The position numbers and the translations under genes were made by a program. The notes beneath the pieces are model-generated. The model did no database searches, had not been told where the DNA came from, and saw only the letters and a list, made by a program, of their open reading frames with translations. Positions 58,786 to 64,000 of a stretch of DNA of 64,000 nt are shown here, in pieces. This DNA comes from Pseudoduganella violacea (lineage in GTDB: Bacteria > Pseudomonadota > Gammaproteobacteria > Burkholderiales > Burkholderiaceae_D): NCBI RefSeq assembly GCF_014191875.1, contig NZ_JACHXD010000017.1:60613-124612 (forward strand), given 5' to 3'. How positions within the stretch are numbered: position 1 is the first letter of the stretch; each line of letters starts with the position of its first letter.

Positions 58786-59308
58786 ATGCACCTCACCAGC
58801 CATGAGCAGACTATCCTCGGACTGATTGCGCGCGGCCGCTCCGACCGCGCCATCGCCGAAGAACTGGATATCAGCCTGTCCACCGCGCGCAAGCACCGCG
58901 AAAACCTGCTGGCCAAATTCGAGGTCAGCAAGTCGAGCCAGCTCGTGGTGCGCTATTTCGCCGACTATGGCGTGCCGCTAAAAAAAATGCAGCAGAGACT
59001 AGCGCCTCGCCAGTTTCGCTGCGCGAGCTGGAGGTGGTCCAGCTGCTGCTGCAAGGCCTGAGCGACAAGCAGGTCGGGCGCCGGCTCGGCATCAGCGACC
59101 AGACGGCGCGCACCACCGCTCCCACCTGCTGCGCAAAGTCGGCGCAAGCAATGTCTGCGCCTTGCTGTACGAAGCCATCAGCGAAGGCTGGCTGCATTTG
59201 CCCGCGTCCGCGCAGAGCAGCGCCTCCCTACCCAGCAGTTCGCGTTTCATCCCCGCAGTTCCAACCCAAGCAAACGTTCCGCCACCGGCTATCCGCCGGC
59301 CGGATTGA
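58786..59308 (+). pseudogene. LuxR-type regulator with two tandem HTH domains and two frameshifts
   Basis: TAGGAG and an ATG at 58786 start a LuxR HTH (LTSHEQTILGLIARGRSDRA, then AEELDISLSTARKHRENLL). An A8 run at 58980-58987 then puts the rest out of frame; in the -1 frame a second HTH follows (SLRELEVVQLLLQGLSDKQV, GISDQTART). A missing C near 59111-59117 shifts again to HRSHLLRKVGASNVCALLYE and a Pro-rich end at 59308. A protein of about 174 residues with two HTH units would result without these shifts. Upstream of the PHB depolymerase gene, it may once have controlled it. Confidence 0.7.
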
Positions 59309-59319
59309 AAGGAGAGAAA

Positions 59320-60417
59320 ATGACACAGCTATCCACGCATCGCCATCCGCGCCTACTGATCTTGCCCGGTCTGTTTCTGACCCTGGCCCTTGCCAGCGTG
59401 CCGGCGCAGGCGGCCCCGCTGCCCGCGCTGGCGGCCTATGGCGCGGACCCTGGCCAAACCTCAGTATCCGGCATGTCCTCGGGCGCATTCATGGCGGCCC
59501 AGTTCAGCGTCGCCTTTTCCGCCACCGTGGTGGGAGCCGGCATTGTCGCCGGCGGCCCATTCTATTGCGCCGGCCTGTTCGCGCCGACGCTGCCCGCCCA
59601 GGCGGCCAGCTCCGTCTGCATGGCGCCGGTGGGCAGCGGGCCGCGCGCCAGCGCAGCCTTGAACTTCGCCAGCGCCTTCGCCGAAAAAGGCCAGATCGAC
59701 AGCTTGAGCGGACTGGCCCGGCAAAAGATCTATATCTTCAGCGGTACCAAGGACCAGGTGGTGAAGCAGAAGGTCGTCGATCAAACCGCCAAATTCTTCG
59801 CGCTGGCGGGCGTGAAAGCGGCCAATCTCAAGTACGTCAACAATATCGCCGCCGGCCACGCGCTGCTGACCGACAGCCCGGCCAACAACGCGTGCGGCAC
59901 GACGGCCGCCCCCTTCATCAACAATTGCGGCTACCAGCAAGCCCGCGAAATCCTGAAATGGATCTACGGCCCGCTACAGGAGGCGGGAGACAGGCCGGCC
60001 GGCCAATTGTCGATGTTCGACCAGGCGCCCTTCGATCCGGCCGGCAAGGCAACGCTGGGGCCGATCGGCTATGTCTACGTCCCGGACGCGTGCGAAAAAG
60101 CCGCTTGCCGCATTCACGTCGCCTTCCATGGCTGCCTGCAAGGCGAACGCACGCTTGGCGACCGCTATGCGCGCACCACCGGCTACAACGAAACCGCCGC
60201 CGGCAATCGCATCATCGTGCTGTATCCGCAAATCGCGGCGTCGAGCCGCAATCCGCTCGGCTGCTGGGACTTCTGGGGCTATACCGCGCCGGACGACACC
60301 GTGCATCCGGATTTCTATTCGAAACAGGCGCCGCAGCACGCCGCCATCGCCAGCATGCTGAAACGCCTGAGCGAAGCCCGCCCATCCCCTGACCAGACCA
60401 CGGAGCCAAGAAGATGA
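59320..60417 (+). CDS. Extracellular PHB depolymerase-family esterase
   Basis: 365 residues from the ATG at 59320 with GGAGAG four bases upstream. Sec signal peptide (about 1-30, ending PAQAA). The lipase box is in SVSGMSSGAFMAAQFS (GxSxG), catalytic Asp in FSGTKDQVV and His in IAAGHALLT; the oxyanion-type HVAFHGCLQG region follows. It hydrolyses poly(3-hydroxybutyrate) or related esters outside the cell or in the periplasm. Overlaps the phasin-like gene by four bases, so the two are coupled, an unusual pairing of a secreted depolymerase with a granule protein. Confidence 0.87.
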   Translation: MTQLSTHRHPRLLILPGLFLTLALASVPAQAAPLPALAAYGADPGQTSVSGMSSGAFMAAQFSVAFSATVVGAGIVAGGPFYCAGLFAPTLPAQAASSVCMAPVGSGPRASAALNFASAFAEKGQIDSLSGLARQKIYIFSGTKDQVVKQKVVDQTAKFFALAGVKAANLKYVNNIAAGHALLTDSPANNACGTTAAPFINNCGYQQAREILKWIYGPLQEAGDRPAGQLSMFDQAPFDPAGKATLGPIGYVYVPDACEKAACRIHVAFHGCLQGERTLGDRYARTTGYNETAAGNRIIVLYPQIAASSRNPLGCWDFWGYTAPDDTVHPDFYSKQAPQHAAIASMLKRLSEARPSPDQTTEPRR

Positions 60418-60950
60418 ACCCGATGACACCATCCGATGAAACGCTGCGGCAATTCTCCGCCGCCTGCCTGGTATTCAACTCCAGCTTCAATACGCAACTG
60501 GCCGAGCTGCTCACCGCCGGCGCCAGGCAACTGGACTGGCGCGGCCCCGGCCGCGTTCTGCTGCAACTGCACGACAATGCCACCACCGCCGGCATTGCCA
60601 CCCTGAACCGCCTATGGTCGGTACAGCGCGACAGCCTCGATATGAAGGCTTCCGCGCGCAGCCTGCAGGGTGCCGCCAGCATGCAGGCGGATATCGCGGA
60701 AGGCTGTTGGCAAGGTTTGATGGCCTACACCCAAGGCCAGTCGGAAGCGCTGGAAACGCTGCTGGCCAGCGTGGCCGAAGCGCGCGACACCAACGACATC
60801 ATGCTCGCCACGGGCGCCTTCTGTAATGCAGGCCAGGCGGCCGGCAAGCAGGCGCTGGCCAAAGCCGCAGGACTGGGCGGCGCGGCGGGACCGGCGCTCC
60901 AGTCCTGGCTGCAGGCCAGCTTGCAGAGCGGCGAGGATAGCACCGACTGA
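60414..60950 (+). CDS. Putative phasin-like protein
   Basis: 178 residues, helical, without membrane helices or signal peptide. Amphipathic helices with Ala/Gln/Leu heptads (FNSSFNTQLAELLTAGARQL; LETLLASVAEARD) resemble phasins that coat polyhydroxyalkanoate granules. No strict phasin motif is seen, so the call leans on the translationally coupled depolymerase gene. The operon ends at a terminator 25 bases further. Confidence 0.55.
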   Translation: MNPMTPSDETLRQFSAACLVFNSSFNTQLAELLTAGARQLDWRGPGRVLLQLHDNATTAGIATLNRLWSVQRDSLDMKASARSLQGAASMQADIAEGCWQGLMAYTQGQSEALETLLASVAEARDTNDIMLATGAFCNAGQAAGKQALAKAAGLGGAAGPALQSWLQASLQSGEDSTD

Positions 60951-60974
60951 GCCGCGCGCAGGCACCTCATATGG

Positions 60975-61001
60975 GCAGGCTCCACGAGCCTGCTTTTTTT
61001 T
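60975..61001 (+). terminator. Intrinsic terminator of the depolymerase-phasin operon
   Basis: Perfect 8-bp stem GCAGGCTC/GAGCCTGC with a CAC loop, followed by eight T. Confidence 0.9.
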
Positions 61002-61023
61002 GCCGCATCGATCCACACGCAAA

Positions 61024-61045
61024 AAAGCGGGCCGCAGCCCGCTTT
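61024..61045 (-). terminator. Intrinsic terminator for the minus-strand gene ending at 61064
   Basis: On the minus strand: 9-bp stem AAAGCGGGC/GCCCGCTTT with a four-base loop, then TTT. It lies 19 bases after the gene. Confidence 0.8.
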
Positions 61046-61063
61046 CCCTTCCATTTCCGCCAT

Positions 61064-61681
61064 TTACGCGGTGCGCACGTTTTCCAGGGTGAAGGTGAAC
61101 GGCTGCGAGTTCGGGCCGGGACCGCCGCCGGTCAGCACGATATCGGCACTGGCCACATTCAGCAGCGACAGTTCGGTATTGATGTCCGAGATCACAGCCG
61201 ATGCCATCACCTTGCCCTCCTCGATCTGCGATGCGACGCCGATCCAGATGGTCGGCTTGATTTCGAAGACCGCCTTCTGGCCCGGCGCCACCGAGGTTTT
61301 CAGCGCCAGCAGTTTGCCGTCCTTGAAGATGCCGGCGTTGATCGCACCGGTCGCCAGGTCGTTGCGAACATGGACTTCCTTGCTGCTGTTGGCAGGGCCG
61401 ACGCGCGACAGGACATCGCCCGAGCCATCTTTAGCCATATGGAACAAGTCGCCATTGGTGGCGGCCAGGCGCGGCGTGTGGTTGCCATAGCTGTCGGCGG
61501 CGCTGACCTCCATCGCCATCGGGAAGGTGAAGGGGTGGTTATCGTACACGCCGCAGTTTTTGATGACGCGCCATGCCACATGCAGCTCATCGAAATTCGT
61601 GGCCTGGTTCTTCTGAAAGATGACGATCTCCGAATTGTTGGCGTCATTGGATCGGTTAATGAAGTTCAGTTTGATGTCCAT
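61064..61681 (-). CDS. Hypothetical protein, paralogue A (FINR family)
   Basis: 205 residues from the ATG at 61681 (GGAG seven bases upstream; 61687 is too close to it). No signal peptide. It starts MDIKLNFINRSNDANNSEIV and shares with the next gene the IxLxFINR opening, a VAWRVIKNC... HPFTF block, the SYGNHTPRLAA element, a mid VRND...G motif, IWIGVASQIEEG and the ending TGGGPGPN... FTLENV. The fold looks all-beta. Family function unknown; related proteins occur in Burkholderiales and Pseudomonas as hypothetical. Confidence 0.7.
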   Translation of the reverse strand: MDIKLNFINRSNDANNSEIVIFQKNQATNFDELHVAWRVIKNCGVYDNHPFTFPMAMEVSAADSYGNHTPRLAATNGDLFHMAKDGSGDVLSRVGPANSSKEVHVRNDLATGAINAGIFKDGKLLALKTSVAPGQKAVFEIKPTIWIGVASQIEEGKVMASAVISDINTELSLLNVASADIVLTGGGPGPNSQPFTFTLENVRTA

Positions 61682-61761
61682 TTGCATACTCCGGTTAAGG
61701 TAGATGGAAGGTGCTGCATGCCGGCACGCCGGCTTACTTTGTCATCCTGAGCCGGCAGCGC

Positions 61762-62373
61762 TCAGGCGTAGACAAGGTTCTCTAGGTGGAAACCGGCGGG
61801 CACCGCGCCCGCCTCGTCTCCTCCCGTCATGATCAGATCGGCGCTGCGCAGACCGGCCAGCCGCAATTCACAGGAGGCGCCGGCCATCGTTTCCGCGTCG
61901 AGCAGTTGGCCTTCGCGCACATCGCCGCCGACGCCGATGCGCAGCACGGCGGGAATGCAAAAACTCACCCCCTGCCTGAGCGCCAGGCCGCTGCTGCGGG
62001 CCAGCAAGCGTCCGTCGTTGAACAGGCAGGCGTACAGCGCGCCGCGCGCCATCCCGTTACGGACCACGATGCCATCTGCCGCTTGGGCGCCGCAACGGCT
62101 GAAGCAGCGGCCCGCCGCCGTCGGCAGCACGGCAAACGCATCGCCCTCGCGTGCCGCCAGACGCGGCGAAAAATTACCGTAGCAATCCCCTATTCCTGCC
62201 TCCAGCTGCAAGGAGTAGGCGAAGGGATGCAGCCAGCCATATGGGCAATTGCGGATCACCTTCCACGCCACGGCTTGCAGCGGCGCGCCGTTGGCGATGG
62301 TGGGCTGAAACAAGAACACCGTCTGCCGGCACCTGCTGCTTGCGCGATTGATGAAGGTGAGCTGAATATTCAT
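61762..62373 (-). CDS. Hypothetical protein, paralogue B (FINR family)
   Basis: 203 residues from the ATG at 62373. It aligns with the preceding paralogue throughout (MNIQLTFINRASSRCRQTV; VAWKVIRNCPYGWLHPFAY; DCYGNFSPRLAA; VRNGMARGALYA; RIGVGGDVREGQLL; IMTGGDEAGAVP and HLENLVYA) but is more divergent and Cys-richer. Its promoter region at 62374-62460 carries three ATTAC/CTTAC repeats at exact 10-bp spacing. Confidence 0.7.
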   Translation of the reverse strand: MNIQLTFINRASSRCRQTVFLFQPTIANGAPLQAVAWKVIRNCPYGWLHPFAYSLQLEAGIGDCYGNFSPRLAAREGDAFAVLPTAAGRCFSRCGAQAADGIVVRNGMARGALYACLFNDGRLLARSSGLALRQGVSFCIPAVLRIGVGGDVREGQLLDAETMAGASCELRLAGLRSADLIMTGGDEAGAVPAGFHLENLVYA

Positions 62374-62435
62374 TTGCCGCTTTCGGTCTGCCGAATTGGA
62401 TGTGTCCACGATACGGCGCGCGCCAGCCTGGAACC

Positions 62436-62460
62436 ATTACGCGCGATTACACGGCCTTAC
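62436..62460 (-). promoter_or_regulatory. Ten-bp-phased triple GTAAT-type repeat (site A)
   Basis: Minus-strand GTAAG-N5-GTAAT-N5-GTAATGG; on the plus strand the repeats start at 62436, 62446 and 62456, a spacing of exactly one helical turn. It lies 63 bases before the ATG at 62373 and overlaps the end of the upstream gene. The same arrangement is found at 63400-63424. Confidence 0.6.
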
Positions 62461-62885
62461 GCCGGCAGCGGAAACTCACCCTCGACATTCCCGCCCCGCG
62501 TAATCCTGAACGCCAGCGTCCCGAAGCGAATCTCGCCGCGCCGCCGCTCGACGATGGCAGCCGCCTGCGCCTGCGGCGGCATAGCCTGCGCGAACTGATG
62601 GCGCGCGCGGTGGATCTGAATGTTCAGGTGGCTGGCGTCGAGTCCCAGCATCTGCGACAGGCAGCCGACGTCGACCCAGCCCTGGCTGCTGGCATCCAGC
62701 CCGCGTTGGGCGTCGGCCAGACGCAGACGGGCCAGGGTCAATAAGCTGTAGTGGTGGACGCGTTCGCCCAGGCCGATCTGCGCGTCCGGCGCGAGCGCGA
62801 TATCGAGGAAGACATGTTCTTCATTCAGGCTGACGTGGAAATGCAGGCGCGTCGCGTCGGCCCTGGATGCTGCGCAAGGAGTCAT
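62457..62885 (-). CDS. Winged-helix/HTH-like hypothetical protein
   Basis: 142 residues from the ATG at 62885. The N-terminal half is a beta-rich segment (LHFHVSLNEEHVFLDI); the C-terminal half contains GWVDVGCLSQMLGLDASHLN and IQIHRARHQFAQ, a helix-turn-helix-like pattern, then a strand pair (FGTLAFRITRGG). It may be a small regulator for the FINR genes around it. No firm family match. Confidence 0.6.
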   Translation of the reverse strand: MTPCAASRADATRLHFHVSLNEEHVFLDIALAPDAQIGLGERVHHYSLLTLARLRLADAQRGLDASSQGWVDVGCLSQMLGLDASHLNIQIHRARHQFAQAMPPQAQAAAIVERRRGEIRFGTLAFRITRGGNVEGEFPLPA

Positions 62886-63056
62886 GGCGGTTTTCCTGTT
62901 TTGGATGAATCCAGCTTGATGCCAGCGGGATGGACTAGGCTTCATTCTGGATAGATGGAACAGGCTTCACCATTCGGCAGATGCGGTATGCCAGGCCTGA
63001 AAAAGAACAGGCCGCGGACAGACTTGGCTGGCCGCGGCCTGGCAAGGGATGCAGGA

Positions 63057-63287
63057 TCAGGCTTGGACCGAGCTGACCGCCAGGGTTTCAGTATGGCCGC
63101 CGACCGGTCCGGTGTAGGTAATGAGGGCTTGCGTCGCCGTCTGGATCGTTGCCTGGGCATTGGTGCAGGTAAACTGCAGCGGGCCGCCGGCCAGGCCGGC
63201 CAGCACCACACCCATCGGCAGCAGTGTGATCTGAACGATATTCGCAGCGGGATGACCCGCCGCTTGCATCAAGGTTACGGTTGGCAT
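63057..63287 (-). CDS. 76-residue hypothetical protein
   Basis: From the ATG at 63287, with GAGG about six bases before. It starts MPTVTLMQAAGHPAANIVQI, is Thr/Gln/Ala-rich and ends TLAVSSVQA, without charge clusters or a signal peptide; the mid region (MGVVLAGLAGG) is hydrophobic. The triple ATTAC site B lies upstream. Not recognised; possibly a small structural protein of the same system as the FINR paralogues. Confidence 0.55.
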   Translation of the reverse strand: MPTVTLMQAAGHPAANIVQITLLPMGVVLAGLAGGPLQFTCTNAQATIQTATQALITYTGPVGGHTETLAVSSVQA

Positions 63288-63399
63288 GATGTCCTCGTCA
63301 TAAAGGAAGGAATGAAGCCCCACCCGGCTGCGCGGGAGGGGCCGCCGCTGGAGCCAAGCCCCAGTTCCCCCACCTTAACGAGCGGCGATCCGGCACACC

Positions 63400-63424
63400 A
63401 TTACGGCCGATTACAGCGCATTAC
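63400..63424 (-). promoter_or_regulatory. Ten-bp-phased triple GTAAT repeat (site B)
   Basis: Three perfect ATTAC pentamers at 63400, 63410 and 63420 (minus-strand GTAAT-N5-GTAAT-N5-GTAATGG). It matches site A at 62436-62460 in phasing and in the final GTAATGG. Lies 113 bases before the ATG at 63287. Confidence 0.65.
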
Positions 63425-63542
63425 CCCAACGCGAAAAGGCAAAAAGCCAGCCGCAATGCAAAGCGCCGGTCCTGAACTGACAGCCGCTGTCGGTTCGGAG
63501 GCGGCTACCGGCGCTCATCAGACCATCGAGTTGCACCAGCTG

Positions 63543-63968
63543 CTAGCGCGGATAAACAATGAACTGATCCAGCTTGCCGTCGGGCGTGAAGTAAGTTGGC
63601 ACCCGCACGGTCCCGCCGGCGGTCTTGATGCGAAAGAACCGGTAGACCAGGCCACCCCGACGGTCGGAACGCGTTTCGACGATGTTCTCCACCTCGCCCA
63701 TCGGTTTCAGCGAAGCGGCGAAATCGGCGACGACCTGGTCGCTAAAATGGCCGCTCAAGCCTTCGCTCATCATGCCGCGGTCAGGACTTCCGGCTTGTAG
63801 CTGTACGAATAGCGCACGGACCTTGTTCAAGGCAAGAGAGGCACTTGAGTCAGCGGCAGGCGCAAAGAGAAGAGCTTCGATCTCGGCTGTGACTTTGTCG
63901 CTGGTACTGCGGTGGTCAAGAAATTTCGGACACAACAATAGGTTCACGCACTGCCATTTTCCGTTCAT
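63543..63968 (-). pseudogene. C-terminal fragment of a larger protein, 5' end replaced by IS sequence
   Basis: The open frame has 141 codons, but its ATG at 63968 and the first 18 or so residues lie in IS DNA, with no RBS. From about 63912 on, the product (SDKVTAEIEALLFAPAADSS, later GGLVYRFFRIKTAGGTV and YFTPDGKLDQFIVYP) resembles the C-terminal accessory domain of secreted serine hydrolases/beta-lactamase-like proteins, whose catalytic part is missing. Probably non-functional. Confidence 0.6.
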
Positions 63969-64000
63969 AGACGGCGGGCGACAGATTGCCCAATGCTGAA
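63913..64000 (-). mobile_element. 3' end of an IS3-family insertion sequence (partial)
   Basis: On the minus strand a frame open to the window edge ends at TGA 63916-63918 and reads SALGNLSPAVYERKMA, the well-known C-terminal (H)SALGxxSPxxYE block of IS3-family transposases. The element end is probably near 63913, where TGGTCAAGAAATTTCGGACA could be the terminal inverted repeat. The rest of the element lies outside the window. Confidence 0.7.

Overview
The window is high-GC, densely packed bacterial DNA with many 4-base ATGA/GTGA gene overlaps. Gene content (a type II secretion/type IV pilus-like operon with several pseudopilins, polyhydroxybutyrate depolymerase with a putative phasin, DNA polymerase II, cbi/cob cobalamin genes, many short hypothetical families) suggests a betaproteobacterium of the Oxalobacteraceae (Massilia/Duganella/Janthinobacterium type). 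That placement is inferred from gene content, not from a marker gene. I saw no rRNA, tRNA or CRISPR array.

Layout. (1) 1-8962, minus strand: an envelope secretion/pilus-like operon (PilO-like, PilP/GspC-like, secretin with a C-terminal cohesin-like domain, four pseudopilins, GspF, GspE, PilM- and PilN-position proteins) running off the left edge. (2) 9197-10265: a membrane protein, a 24-residue membrane peptide and a terminator. (3) 10288-16185, minus: a probable operon MFS exporter > glycosyltransferase-GNAT fusion > phytanoyl-CoA-dioxygenase-like oxygenase > GH3 hexosaminidase. It looks like a small, unrecognised modification or natural-product locus. (4) 16582-23644: amino-acid permease, DNA polymerase II, FAD monooxygenase with divergent LysR regulator, EamA exporter. 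(5) 23786-27613: a LysR relic, then a BlaI-BlaR1-AmpC beta-lactam-response operon. Its sensor carries Asn where the class D-type Lys is expected, and its promoter has a clear operator. (6) 27688-29405: small membrane protein; TetR regulator divergent from an O-methyltransferase over a strong palindrome.

(7) 29418-38125, minus: a galactoside/galactose locus. It holds GH2, a three-part GH/glycosyltransferase/FAD-mutase-like giant ORF, an SDR dehydrogenase, KDGal kinase, KDPGal aldolase and an SMP-30 lactonase, consistent with an oxidative (De Ley-Doudoroff-type) route. (8) 38213-44063: small hypothetical proteins, a SDR-DoxX-like fusion with a DUF2269 partner, an unknown protein next to a putative MACPF/jacalin-like pore-forming protein, and an AraC regulator. 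(9) 44086-55400, minus: a 14-gene cobalamin operon, with CbiMNQO cobalt uptake first and ring-contraction enzymes behind it, preceded by a cobalamin riboswitch. CbiX has a long His-rich tail and CbiG is split. (10) 55481-60950: DUF6622-like and DUF4239-like membrane proteins, a GH19 lysozyme-like enzyme, a double-HTH LuxR gene with two frameshifts, PHB depolymerase and phasin-like protein. (11) 61064-64000, minus: four small genes of unknown function. Two are paralogues, and two have the same 10-bp-phased triple ATTAC upstream site. A gene fragment cut by an IS3-type element closes the window.

Several lesions (13-bp duplication, two single-base shifts, IS truncation) cluster in the last 7 kb and could be real decay or assembly error.
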